The translations under genes and the position numbers were made by a program. Below are positions 1-10,800 of a DNA stretch of 24,495 nucleotides, piece after piece (position 1 is the stretch's first letter; every line of letters starts with the position of its first letter). The notes beneath the pieces were generated by a model that did no database searches, was not told the origin of the DNA, and saw only the letters and a program-made list of their open reading frames with translations. Origin of the DNA: Haplomitrium mnioides (Eukaryota; Marchantiophyta; Haplomitriopsida; Calobryales). The stretch spans positions 1-24,495 of the forward strand of contig JBNGIS010018880.1 in NCBI GenBank assembly GCA_049999725.1. Direction: 5' to 3'.

Positions 1-235
1 AGAGCTTTGTATCTATTTTTTACTTTTAGATTCCGTTTGAAAAGTCGAAATCTTTTACAGGCGTAGAGTTTTGTGCAGAAACGGAACATTTTTAGTCTTT
101 TTCCTTGGTTGTAGAGGTGTGAACCCTATGCGCGCATAGACTTTGATTTGCAAGCCAAACGTACAATGTACAAAAACTTTTGTACCGAACCTAAAACCTA
201 GCTTCTTCTCAGTCTTTCTTTAAGAATGTTGTGGT

Positions 236-490
236 TGTGAGTTCGGATTCCTATGCTCGCATAGACTTTGGGGTGGAGTGTTCAGATGGTGAGTTCGGAT
301 TCTTAGGCACGCCTCGAGTTTCAGGCGGAGTGTTCAGTTGGTGAGTTTGGATTCCCATACGCGCATGGACTTTGGGGTGGAGTGTTCACCTGTTGAGCTT
401 AGATTCCTTAGCGCACCTAGTCTTTGGAGTGGAGTGTTCACATGTTGAGCTTGGATTCCTATGCGCACATAGACATTGGCTCGGAAGTCC
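236..490. repeat. Subterminal array, about 52-bp units with TATGCGCGCATA-type palindromes
   Basis: About five degenerate units start near 237, 290, 340, 392 and 443. Each has a GTGAGTTCGGATTC-like lead, a palindromic core (for example CTATGCTCGCATAG), ACTTTGGGGTGGAGTGTTCA and a short spacer. The same array occurs inverted at 14443-14660. Confidence 0.85.
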
Positions 491-699
491 ACGCCTTCCA
501 AAAGTTCTACTTCTCCTACATAACCCTTAAGCTTCTTCGTACAAAGACAACCGCTTACAACTTTGTTTGTACACAGGTTCTAGACTCTTAATGCAATCTC
601 TTTAGCTACACTCTTCTTTATTCAGAACTATGATATGTTTCTGTAAATGCTTCATTGAACTGTGAAATATTTTTAATTGCTGGAACCTTTTTGAAAGCC

Positions 700-799
700 N
701 NNNNNNNNNNNNNNNNNNNNNNNNNNNNNNNNNNNNNNNNNNNNNNNNNNNNNNNNNNNNNNNNNNNNNNNNNNNNNNNNNNNNNNNNNNNNNNNNNNN
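700..799. other. Assembly gap of 100 N
   Basis: Exactly 100 N, which is a conventional placeholder length. The flanks align to about 14169 and about 13881 of the inverted copy, so the true missing length is probably near 290 bp. Confidence 0.95.
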
Positions 800-1130
800 A
801 CTTTTGCGCTTATAATTGTAATCAATGATAAATGTAAATTTTTTATGAAAACTTACCTTAATTTTTATGATTTTAAACAAATTCGAGTTTTCAAAGGTTT
901 TCGTAAAAACTGGTAATATTGATTGATTTTGCGTATCGAAATTGACTTTTGCTCTATTATGGTTGCTGAAATGACCAAAAACAATCCCCAAAAACTCATG
1001 TGCATTTTGTTTTTCAAAATTTTCCTCGTTTTTGATGTTTTTTGATATGAAAAATCACAATTTTTCCCAAAAAAAAAAAGGTTCCTGTTCCGAGTAGCTT
1101 GTTCCTGGTTCAAAGTAGCAGCTGTTCACT

Positions 1131-1655
1131 ATGGTTGTGGATCTGGATAATCCATATGTTTGGGTACATATGTGTTCAGAGAGAGTCTAGGTGTTTGAAT
1201 GAGTCATGCCTATGGCGTTTGACAACCTTGCCATTGCTCAGCATCATAATACTTTTTGATATGCTACCATGTATGGAGGTGGATATCACACTAAAATTCA
1301 AGGGTTTCATCCTAGTGATTATGTTTATGTGTAGCAGACAACACTCACGACACTTGATATCACTATTGGTCGCCGAATTATGTGTGTACATGAGGTACTA
1401 CCTTCGAGAGGGACGTGGCTGCATGGTTTGGAAGGACTATGTGCACAATTGTGCGCCTTATCACCTTCTAAACATCGATGCTACTCTAGACTTTAGTATG
1501 ACACAAGTTCCTGCAAGTTTGAAGTGCATGTTATGCGGCTCTCCTAAGGAGGTAACCACTATGTTGATTTTTCAAGTGCTCTAGAGGATGGCATATGTTA
1601 TGTTTGACACCTCCATTGGTTACTATTCTTGGCGGATCATGGTTTTACCCTCACT
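1131..1655 (+). pseudogene. Ty3/gypsy pol C-terminal fragment: integrase tail plus PHD-like finger
   Basis: In the intact family this region covers the end of integrase and a downstream chromatin-reader-like tail of the polyprotein. Read across frames, the translation shows VVDLDNPYVW, then VMPMAFDNLAIAQHH, a GGGYHTKI block, HPSDYVYV, QTTLTTLDITIGR, VHEVLPS and NCAPYHL. It then shows a Cys-rich end, CMLCGSPK and CSRGWHMLCLTPPL, that fits a PHD-type finger. This order is familiar from plant and algal Ty3 pol C-termini. It is broken by in-frame stops (after SERV, VFE, NTF and YVYV) and by frameshifts near 1400 and 1570. It starts abruptly at the transposon end at 1126, so the rest of pol is absent here. 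No LTR of its own is recognised. Confidence 0.8.
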
Positions 1656-1928
1656 ATTCATAGAATAACTAGTTTTCATTGAGCTCTAAGGTTGGTATAG
1701 ATTATAGAAGGTGAATGATAGGGCTCTGTTACACCTAGCCTCATAGTCTTTGCATCAGTAGGTGTATATCAATTTTCTAGGAGATAGATGGCTAGCTAGT
1801 GTTAGGAGACTTAACCACCAACTAGGAGGCGATTGTGGGGTCTCGTGCATTATGTGCGCATTAGACTCAATTGTATGTCATCCTTGTTGTATGTCTGTAG
1901 ATGGCATGGAATGTGTGTGGATGATGTA
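1656..1928. other. Non-coding remnant between pol fragment and 5' LTR
   Basis: Probably decayed sequence downstream of the Ty3 pol fragment. No ORF, polypurine tract or repeat is recognisable. The six bases before the LTR are GATGTA; a target duplication cannot be checked because the far LTR end is missing. Confidence 0.4.
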
Positions 1929-3385
1929 TATCAGCTAGTGGAACAAGGGCTAATGCGGTTTACAAGGGACCAGAAGTGGCAGCGATGACATTTCTCCATT
2001 CTGAAGTGGTAAGATGAGCGGAAAGCAACACATTAACTCTAATCGGAAGATAAGCATGGTTCACTTCATTCTTCTGATCCAAAGTAGCGGAATCGGATTC
2101 ATATTACAAAGGAAGGGGGCAAGAGCTAGACATGTCAGCGCCAGGAAGACCAGAAAGGAAGGGACTGGAAGAGAGAGGGAAAACAAGGCAGGGCGAAGGG
2201 GATCGGGAGAGCAGAGGAGAGTCGCAATGGAGTGTCAGGCCGAAGAGACCATAGGGCGAGGCTCAAGGAAGGTCTCGCATCAGCAGGGCAGTGGAGGAAG
2301 CCACAACGAAGGATAACGGGTCGCCCAGCAAGTCAGAACAGCGGATTCAAGGCATGGGACAAGGGCGACATGCATCGGGGAGCAACGACGACACCAGAGA
2401 TTGGGGGACGCCTCTTTCTCCAGGTAAACACCAATGCTTTCTCGCAGTCTGAAGTCCTCTCGAACGAGGAAGGGTGGGAATACGATGCCAGTGTCGGAAG
2501 AAGGTCAACAGAGGGTACAACCGGACAAACATCGGACCTGAGCCTTCCTAAGTGGGGAGACTTGTTAAAGGGGTTTCGCTTGAGTTCCAGGTGGGGGGGG
2601 GGACCGGTTAAGGGGGATCCGATCAGCCTCCCTATGTGGGTTCCCCACTTAACAGGGATCCGTGAAGGAAGACCCGACGGACCCGAAGTGATGGCGAAGC
2701 GGCGACTGACGAAGCGAAAACTGGTTACTATTACGGCTGCATGGAGGATTCCTTAAGGCAACTGCGGGGCTAAGCAGGAAGGGCGAAGCATCAACCTGTC
2801 ACAATTTCAGAGCTGGGAGAGTCCGTGGGGCGCTGCGGAAGCGTGGCATCCCCGGCGCACTTAACGGAAATTGAGGACACGTGGCAGTCCCAAGGAGTCC
2901 GCGGACAATCGTGTGGGAATGAGCAGGCCCCACAAGACTTAACAGGGTTTAGCCTCCCTAAGTGGAGTTCCCCAGTTTAAAGGGTTCCGATCCATCCTCC
3001 GATGTGGGGAGCCCAGTTAACAGGGATCCGATGGATGCACAAGCGGGGACAACAGCAAAAAGGTGATCTGTCGATGATTCGGCCAGCAGAAGAAACAAGG
3101 CATCAACAGCCGAAAGGGCAACGTATCGCAGTTCCAGTATTAGTGAGGTCTGAAAGTTCAACGGGAATCTGCGGCGCGCATCGTTCTTATCACGAGGGGA
3201 TTGCAAATCAGCGATACAGCGAAGGTCTGACCAGAAGGAGAGCGGGAGGTGCCGAAAAAGTGATCATGCGACGATCCGGCAAGAAGAAGCCAACAGCCGA
3301 AATGGCGATAACAGGTAATTTCTTACTCAGCGATGGCCTATTTCGCAAATGACGTGGCATCCGCGGAAGAGGAGTCAGCGCGGGT

Positions 3386-3600
3386 CAACTACAGAATCCG
3401 GTCAAGGCGACGGTCCGCCTACCCCCTTGCGGGGCGACGTCGAACGGCACGGCGACGGATGACGTGGCGTTCAATGGTGGTCCAAGGGATCCTGCGGGTC
3501 AGCAAAGGGTCAAATGCGGAATCAAGTCAATGCGACGGTCCGCCTACCCCCTTGTGGGGCGGCGTCGGACAGCGCGGCGACAGATGACGTGGCGAGGTTC
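3386..3600. repeat. Tandem duplication inside the LTR, unit about 125 bp
   Basis: Two units share GCGACGGTCCGCCTACCCCC (near 3408 and 3533), a GGGGCGNCGTCG stretch and GATGACGTGGCG. The same pair, more diverged, is in the 3' LTR near 9318-9500, so it predates insertion. Confidence 0.75.
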
Positions 3601-3826
3601 CGAAGAGCAATGGCAGGCTTTCGAAGAGCAACGGTGGGATTCCGAGAAGTGACAGCGGAATTCCGGGGCATTTTGCGGAAACGTGGCACTCAAGCGGGCC
3701 TCTAGGAATCTGCCTGAGTATTAGTGAATCCTCGGGAATCTTGAGCTTTGCGGACAATGTGGCACCGCTGGAGGATCTGGGAATCTATGGGAATCTTAGA
3801 GATCCCTCGGGAATCTTGAGACTCGC

Positions 3827-3966
3827 GAATCCAACAGGCTCCCTCGACGCGCCACATGTCAACTGTCGAACGTCCGTGGAATGTCACTCGTTTCCATGTC
3901 CGAAGAATCCAACGGGCTCCTGCGACGCGCCACTTGTCAGCTACATGGCATCCGAAGGATCTCACG
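3827..3966. repeat. Tandem duplication inside the LTR, unit 78 bp
   Basis: GAATCCAACNGGCTCC, CGACGCGCCAC and TGTCANCT recur at 3827 and 3905. The matching pair in the 3' LTR lies near 9727-9866. Confidence 0.75.
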
Positions 3967-5504
3967 GGTTGTCAAGCTAACACGAGGAAAACGCAAAGGA
4001 AAAAGGTATGTCCATTCAAAAGCCGATTGCCAGAGCTACAGGTGTCAGATTTGCGGGAAATCAGTCTTGTTGGAAAGTAAAGGATGAGGCGCAGCTGTTG
4101 GCGTAACTTTCACCCTCTGAATCTGGTAAAAAACCCACCTACAAGCCATGTAAAAATGCGGGATACACCTCTCAGCCGTGGGATAAGTGAAACAGGGACT
4201 TCCAAGGAAGGGCGGTGATGAATCGTAGAGGCTGGAGGGAAACGAGCGTGGGGATAGACTACCTCGCTTTGAAGCTACGGGGACTGTTTTTGGGTGCAAG
4301 GAAAGCAGCGAGATACGGATGAGAGAGTTTTGGTGAGACCTTTGGTGCAGTGGGTGGACTCATGAAGGAAGGCCATCACATGGTGGAGGTGGACTGAGGA
4401 GGTGTTGGGAATCGCTGAGCGAGAGGCTCTAGAGGCTCAGACTACTCAGGTGTACTCACATTTGAAGGTGGACCAACATTTGGAGGTGGACCAACACTCA
4501 GAGGAGAAGAGGATTCTCTCAGTTTGTATTTCGTGAGGGGCAGCCAAGGGGGGGTCCTGGTGTCGTCTCAGCTTGGATTTGTGCAAGAGATTAGTCCCAT
4601 CAGCATTCGGAGAAGGTTGCTGGTGTTAAAATCTTGTGGAGTCAAGAGAGGAGTGGCTGTGTTAGTGCCCGCGCACTGTAGAGAAGATCCCTTCGAAGCT
4701 CAAGGTGGAGTGGGTGGCCAGTAGTCAAGAGAACTGTCTTCTAGAGGTGGAAGTTAAACAAAACCTCTTCTAATCCTGAGGAAGTCAAACAGGGCTTCTC
4801 GCGAGGGAAGGTAAAAAGACTATCTGGAAAAGGGTGCGTGAGTAGAAGGAGGACGGGTCACTGGAATCGTGAGACTCAAGAGAAGGTTGGAATTGCTGGA
4901 ATAAAGAGCAGGAGTGCAAGGGAGGCAGTAAAGATCGGACCTTGGGAGAAACAGAGGAGCTGCAGAGGAATGAGAGGAATGGAGGGTTGAGAGGTCACGA
5001 CTGTATTGCGGGGATCAACCCAAGTCAAAGGAATGCCGGCGGAGTGTGTGATGTTGTGTATGCAAGGTGTAGTTAGTTTTGTATTCTGTTTGTAATTACT
5101 GGAAAGACATTTCAGATCCAAAGTGAACAGGATCTCAGATTAGCAGGGGTCCAAGAATCGGAGTTAGAGGATAATGCAGTAAGGGGACAGATCCCCTGTA
5201 TACTTCAGATATCAGGACTTGATCCTACATTGTAAAACTTTGAGTCTGGATCCTATTTCGGATCCCTGAAATCCACTTCGAAATTTGATCAGAGGCGCTT
5301 CTATGGTGTATATGAATGTTTGAATAGAGAGTTGAACAAGGAGAAAGGTCAGTAAGGTGAGAAGGAACACCTTTAAGGCCTGAAATTGATAACTTGCAGT
5401 GGGGCCATCTCATAAAAGAACTTGAACCCCATAAAAGTCAGTCTTTTCCTTCCGAAGAGCGGTGTTCGGAGGATAAGACCGGAAGGAGGGGGCTGACATA
5501 CATT

Positions 5505-5526
5505 TTTTTGGTGCTAGAGGGAGGGC
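5505..5526 (+). other. Primer binding site candidate
   Basis: TTTGGTGCTAGAGGGAGGGC begins 8-9 bp after the LTR end and resembles the TGGCGCTAGA-type sites of plant Ty3/gypsy elements. I cannot assign the tRNA from sequence alone. Confidence 0.5.
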
Positions 5527-5637
5527 AAATGGTTTGAAAAAACCTGAGACCAACTCGGAACCAAGTTATCATCTTTCCAACTCTCCATTCAAGGAATAGG
5601 CCATAACCGCACACGAAGGAAAAGACGAGCTAAGTAT

Positions 5638-6081
5638 GTGTCGAAATACCCTTCTGATAGTTCAAGTAGCGATGAGGAGAGCTCTGATAGTGACTCCAAT
5701 AGCAGCAGCTCTGATGATCAGAGATCTTCAAGAAGGAAAAAGCAAAGAAAAGAGAGAAGGATCAAAAAGGCTGCCAAAGAAAAGGAAGCTCGCTTAGCGG
5801 AATTGAGTGCAAAGATGGAGGTGATGCAGGCACGTCTTGCGAGCATCATGCCTAGTCTAGAAGAAGCTGAACCATCAAATGAATGGGTCACGACTAAACC
5901 ACCGAGAAGAATCGTCATGGTTTGCTGGAATTGTTGTCAGCCTAGACACGTTTCCTCCCACTGCCCGGAACCATGGGCCAGAAGTATGAGTATCCAATTG
6001 CAACGCCTTCCCTGTGTGGGGAGGAGGAAACAGTCTGGACAAAGGAGGAAACCTCTACCTCAGAGGATTGTTGTCAAGTAA
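5638..6081 (+). CDS. Gag-like ORF with CCHC zinc knuckle
   Basis: Gag would package element RNA in cytoplasmic particles; the CCHC knuckle is the nucleic-acid-binding part. The reading begins with an Asp/Ser-rich acidic tract (about residues 1-30), then a Lys/Arg-rich coiled-coil-like stretch (about 31-75). At about 100-115 comes CWNCCQPRHVSSHC, a CX2CX4HX4C knuckle with Cys in place of the usual Gly. No ATG precedes it in frame: 5638 is a GTG and the frame is open upstream to at least 5560, so the true start is uncertain. The usual capsid part of gag is not recognisable. The ORF overlaps the next one, which is in a different frame. The knuckle probably continues into that frame, by programmed shift or by a frameshift near 5960-5990. 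Confidence 0.65.
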   Translation: MSKYPSDSSSSDEESSDSDSNSSSSDDQRSSRRKKQRKERRIKKAAKEKEARLAELSAKMEVMQARLASIMPSLEEAEPSNEWVTTKPPRRIVMVCWNCCQPRHVSSHCPEPWARSMSIQLQRLPCVGRRKQSGQRRKPLPQRIVVK

Positions 6082-7631
6082 GGGCCAAGGCAAAATCCAA
6101 GTCCCACAAGAAGGGCAAGCACAAGAAGGGCAAGCACAAAAAAGGCAAGCACAAGAAAGGGCGAAAGACCAAAAAGTATGAGAATCAAGTGTCGCCATTC
6201 CTCAGTGATTGCGAATATGAAGAGGAAAACTCCACATTGTCCTATCCGACGCGACAAAAAGATGTGGGAGAACTGCAGGAGGCTTTGGAGGCAGCCAAGG
6301 AGAAGACTGTAGGCGAAGAATTGGAAGAATTTATAATAGAGGTGCAAACACCTACTCCCTACATCATTCAAGCCGAAGTAGAAAAAGCAGAACCAGAAGC
6401 TAGGGAATCCGCAAAACTGTCGGAGGGCACTGGGAGGCCAAGATCAAATTTAACAAGGGACTGCGCTGGGGTCCTCGGACGTGAAGAGTCATATGAGGGA
6501 GAGGACCAGCTCTATGAGTACTGGACACTTGGGGCAGAAGGATCAACACAAGACCAAGCTGAACCAATAATCCTAACAAGTACAGATCTGGAACTCAGCC
6601 ATGAGGTGGAAGTTGCAAACTCTCCCTCAGAGCTGGTTTGTGCGGACGAGGAACTAGAAGAGGAGGCAAGCTACCTTGCCACAACCAAGGACACACGGGA
6701 GGGAGAGGCCCACCCCATAGACAAAAAATTCAAGGAGGACTGTTGCTGGTCTAACCTTGAGTCAGCCCGAAAAGGGGAGTGGGAAGTTGCCATATTCCTT
6801 GTTGATGAATGTAGTCTTGCAGAAGAAGACCCAGGTGAGGCAGAGCAAGAGCGGGTCTTCAAAGGGGAGTGGGAAGCTGCCCTGTCCCTTGTTGAGGAAT
6901 GCAGGCTTGCAGAAGAAGACCTAGGTGAGGCAGAGCAAGAGCAGGTCTTCAAAGGGGAGTGGGAAGTTGCCTTGTCCCTTGTTGATGAAGGCAGTCTTGC
7001 AGAAGAGGACCAAGGTGGGGCAGAGCAAGTGCAGGAAGGGGAGCACGCAGCTGGACCTCACCCCTTGCAAGATCCATGTCAGCAAAGCCTCGAACCTGAG
7101 CTCAAAAGGGAGTTGACGTCGGTGTCCCCGATTGGAGGCAGTTATGACAAGCAATCGCCAAGTGTCATTGAGTTAGAGCCTTATCAAGTAGCAGAAGGCA
7201 CGATAATCAAGGTAAGCAGTTGCACCCCGGAGGATCCGGAATTACCAAGAGCTGAACCCGATCTCAATTCCGAGAGGGAGCTCGCCTTAAGCCCGCCAAA
7301 GGATCTTGCTGACAATGAGGAAATTGTTATAGTCAGCCTCGCCACCAACATTGTATATAATTGTAATTTTACAGGCCCTATGTGTAGTACCTATGTTTAC
7401 GCTTATGTTGTCATTTGTTCTCTATAGGTGTGTGTTGTGAGTACCTCGAAGCCAGGGGCGAAGGGCCAACCGAGGAATCCCAGGTCTAAGGGTGATTCCA
7501 CGAATCAGAAAGGAATGCAGCAAGGTATGTCGCTGCAGGAATCCTGCACCCCCCTCAAACCAAAATTGGGAGACACAACTTTTGTGTGGGATCCAGGGAA
7601 GAGGCTGAGAGAGGAGAGTGCACAGTGGTAG
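5973..7631 (+). CDS. Acidic repeat-rich protein of the LTR element; possible 75-nt intron
   Basis: I do not recognise a catalytic domain. From ATG 5973 the frame runs 484 codons to a TAG at 7425-7427. It shows a basic KKGKH tandem repeat (about residues 45-67), a long Glu-rich stretch, and three 30-residue repeats beginning KGEWEVA. The stretch 7353-7427 is AT/T-rich, begins GTATAT, ends CTATAG and is 75 nt, a multiple of three. The same frame reopens at 7428 and runs 67 codons to a TAG at 7629-7631. Removing it as an intron would extend the protein with a GC-richer tail that matches the body in composition. I infer splicing; it is not shown. The unspliced product would end with a hydrophobic tail. 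It follows the zinc-knuckle ORF in another frame and may originally have been fused to it. A role beside Gag is only a guess. Confidence 0.6.
6771..7037 (+). repeat. Three 90-bp tandem repeats coding a 30-residue acidic unit
   Basis: AAAGGGGAGTGGGAAG begins each unit at 6771, 6861 and 6951. Each encodes KGEWE, a LVDE-type block, LAEED and GEAEQ. The reading frame is kept through all three. Confidence 0.9.
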
Positions 7632-7824
7632 GATGAGTGAGTGAGTGAGTAGTTGTGTGGGTTTTCTAGGGTGTAGTTGTGTGAGTTTTTGAGTGAGTAT
7701 GTGTGGGTGCGTGAGTTTGTAAAAGTACACTTCGTCAAAATTTTGATACCAGAAGCAACACAACCGATTAGAGGAAACCAGGCAGAGAAAGAGGAGGTAT
7801 GTTCGCGAGGACGCTTCACAATTC
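7632..7824 (+). other. 3' untranslated stretch with GAGT/GTGT simple repeats
   Basis: Lies between the end of the acidic ORF and the polypurine tract. It contains GAGTGAGTGAGTGAG near 7636 and GT-rich sequence. I see no gene. Confidence 0.6.
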
Positions 7825-7836
7825 AAAGGGGAGTTA
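7825..7836 (+). other. Polypurine tract
   Basis: AAAGGGGAG followed by TTA lies immediately before TGTCAGCC, the 3' LTR start. This is the expected site for plus-strand priming. Confidence 0.75.
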
Positions 7837-10800
7837 TGTCAGCCAGTGGAATATGGGCTAATGCGGTTTACAAGGGACCAGAAGTGGCAACGATGACATT
7901 TCTCCATTCTGAAGTGGTAAGATGAGCGGAAAGCAACACATTAACTCTAATCGGAAGATAAGCATGGTTCGCTTCATTCTTCTGATCCGAAGTAGCGGAA
8001 TCGGATTCATATTACGAAGGAAGGGGGCAAGAGCTAGACATGTCAGCGCCAGGAAGACCAGAAAGGAAGGGACCGGAAGAGAGAGGGAAAACGAGGCAGA
8101 GCAAAGGGGATCGGGAGAGCAGAGGAGAGTCGCAATGGAGTGTCAGGCCAAGGAGACCACAGGATGAGGCTTAAGGAAGGTCGCGCGTCAGTAGGGCAGT
8201 GGAGGAAGCCACAACGAAGGATAACGGGTCGCCCATCAAGTCAGAATGGCGGATTCAAGGTAGGGGACAAGGGCGACATGCATCGGGGAGCAACGACAGC
8301 ACCAAAGATCGGGGGACGCCTCTTTCTCCAAGTAAACACCAATGCTTTCCCGCAGTCCAAAGTCCTCTCGAACGAGGAAGGGTGGGAATACGATGCCAGT
8401 GTCGGAAGAAGGTCAACAGAGGGTACAACCGGACAAACATCGGACCTGAGCCTTCCTAAGTGGGGAGACTTGTAAAAGGGGTTTCGCTTGAGTTCCAGGT
8501 GGTGGGGGGGGGACTGGTTAAGGAGGATCCGATCAGCCTCCCTATGTGGGTTCCCCACTTAACAGGGATCCGTGAAGGAAGACCCGACGGACCCGAAGTG
8601 ATGGCAAAGCGGCGACTGACGAAGCGAAGACTGGTTACTATTACGGCTGCATGGAGGATTCCTTAAGGCAACTAGAGGGCTAAGCAAGAAGGGCGAAGCG
8701 TCAACCTGTCACAGTTTCGGAGCTGGGAGAGTCCGTGGGGCGCTGCGGAAGCGTGGCATCCACGGCGCACTTAACGGAAATTGAGGACACGTGGCAGTCC
8801 CATGGAGTCCGTGAACAGTCGTGTGGGAATGAGCAGGCCCCGCAAGACTTAACGGGGTTTAGCCTCCCTAAGTGGAGTTCCCCAGTTTAAAGGGTTCCGA
8901 TCCATCCTCCGATGTGGGGAGCCCAATTAGCAGGGACCCGATGGATGCACAAGCGGGGACAACAGCAAAAAGGTGACCTGTCGATGATCCGACCAGTAGA
9001 AGAAGCAAGGCATCAGCAGCCGAAAGGGCAACGTATCGCAGTTCCGGCATTAGTGAGGTCTGAAAGTTCGACGGGAATCTGCGGCGCGCATCGTTCTTAT
9101 CACGAGGGGATTGCGAATCGGCAATACAGCGAAGGTCTGACCAGAAGGAGAGAGGGAGGTGCCGAAAAGGTGATCATGCGACGATCCGACAAGAAGAAGC
9201 CAACAGCCAAAACGGCGATAACAGGTAAGTTTTTACTCAGCGATGGCCTGTTTCGCAGATGACGTGGCATCCGCGGAAGAGGAGTCAGCGCGGGTCAACT
9301 ATGGAATCCGGTCAAGGCGACGGTCCGCCTACCCGCTTGCAGGGCAGCGTTTGACGGCGCGGCGACAGATGACGTGGCGTTCAGCGGTGGTCCGAGGGAT
9401 CTTGCGGGTCAGCAAAGGGTCAAATGCATAATCAAGTCAATGCGACGGTCCACCTACACCCTTGCGGGGCGGCGCGACGACGGATGACGTGGCGAGGTTC
9501 CGAAGAGCGACGGCATGCTTCTGAAGAGCAACGGTGGGATTCCGAGAAGTGACGGCGGAATTCCGGGGCATTTTGCGGAAACGTGGTGCTCAGGCGGGCC
9601 TCTGGGAATCTGTGGGAGTATTAGTGAATCCTCGGGAATCTTGAGCTTTGCGGATGATGTGGCACCGCTGCGGGATCTAGGAATCTACGAGAATCTTAGA
9701 GATCCCTCGGGAATCTTGAGACTCGCGAATCCAACGGGCTCCCTCGACGCGCCACATGTTAGCTGTCGAACGTCCGTGGAATCTCACTCGTTTCCGTGTC
9801 CGAAGAATCCAACGGGCACCTGCGACGCGCCACCTGTCAGCTATCTGGCATTCGAAGGATCTCACGGGTTGTCAGGCTAACACGAGGAAAACACAAAGGA
9901 AAAAGGTATGTCCATTCAAAAGCCGATTGCTAGAGCTACAGGTGTCAGATTCGCGAGAAATCAGTCTTGTTGAAAAGTAAACAACGAGGCGCAGCTATTG
10001 GCGTAACTTTCACCCTCTGAATCTAGTAAAAACCCCACCTACAAGCCATGTAAAAATGTGGGATACACCTCTCAACCGTGAGAGAAGTGAAACAGGGACT
10101 TCCAAGAAAGGGCGGTGATGAATCGTGGAGGCTGGGGGGAAACAAACGCGGGGATAGACTACCTTTCTTTGAAGCTACGGGGACTATTTTTGGGTGCAAG
10201 GAAAGCAGCGAGATACGGAGGAGAGAGTTTTGGTGAGACCTTTGGTGGAGTGGGTGGACTCGTGAAGGAAGGCCATCATAGGGTAGAGGTGGACTGAGGA
10301 GGTGCTGGAAATCGCTGAGTGAGAGGCTCTAGAGGCTCAGACTACTCAGGTGTACTCACATTTGAAGGCGGACCAACATTTGGAGGTGGACCAACACTCA
10401 GAGGAGAAGAGGATTCTCTCAGTTTGTATTTTGTGAGGGGCAGCCAAGGGGGGGTCCTGGTGTCGTCTCAGCTTGGATTTGTGCAAGAGATCAGTCCCAT
10501 CAGCATTCGGAGAAGGTTGCTGGTGTTAAAATCTTGTGGAGTCAAGAGAGGAGTGGCTGTGTTAGTGCCCGCGCACTGTAGAGAAGATCCCTTCGAAGCT
10601 CAAGGTGGAGTGGGTGGCCAGCAGTCGAGAGGACTGTCTTCCAGAGGTGGAAGTTAAACAAGACCTCTTCCGATCCTGAGGAAGTCAAACAGGGCTTCTC
10701 ACGAGAGAAGGTAAAAAGACTATCTGGAAAAGGGTGCGTGAGTAGAGGGAGGACGAGTCACTAGAATCGTGAGACTCAAGAGAAGGTTGGAATTGCTGGA

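Larger units (their letters stand above)
1..1126 (-). mobile_element. End segment of a DNA transposon (left-hand copy)
   Basis: This is the reverse complement of 13559-14877, broadly colinear along its length and diverged. It ends at 1126 with a terminal motif that reads AACAGCTGCTACTTTGAACC on the minus strand, matching the motifs at 13559 and 15208. On the plus strand it is therefore the right end of an element whose body lies off-window. It holds the palindrome CTATGCGCGCATAG at 126-139 and an array of related units at 236-490. No gene is visible; short ORFs here are AT-rich and unsupported. It directly abuts Ty3 pol sequence at about 1131, which suggests insertion into that retroelement. 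Confidence 0.75.
1929..5498 (+). repeat. 5' LTR, complete (3570 bp)
   Basis: The start is set by alignment to the 3' LTR, which begins TGTCAGCC; here the first bases are TATCAGCT, a G-to-A and a C-to-T change. The end is set by GGCTGACA at 5491-5498, the exact inverse of TGTCAGCC, followed by a primer-site-like stretch. It is GC-rich and full of internal tandem repeats. Many long ORFs cross it on both strands, but they show no family resemblance and are treated as chance. CATAAAAG-like boxes near 5411 and 5432 could be the promoter, which would place R and U5 in the last few tens of bases. Confidence 0.88.

Noticed and set aside
236-490. CRISPR array
   Set aside because: Units are degenerate, the spacers are part of the repeat, the genome is eukaryotic and no cas genes are present.
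865-1113. Minus-strand ORF of 82 codons in the AT-rich transposon end
   Set aside because: Low-complexity translation, not kept open in the inverted copy at 13559-13870, and part of the element terminus.
2014-4300. Many ORFs of 60-170 codons on both strands of the 5' LTR, and equivalents in the 3' LTR
   Set aside because: They overlap in several frames, lie wholly within LTRs, show no domain, and arise from GC-rich, stop-poor sequence. Similarity between the two sets only reflects LTR identity.
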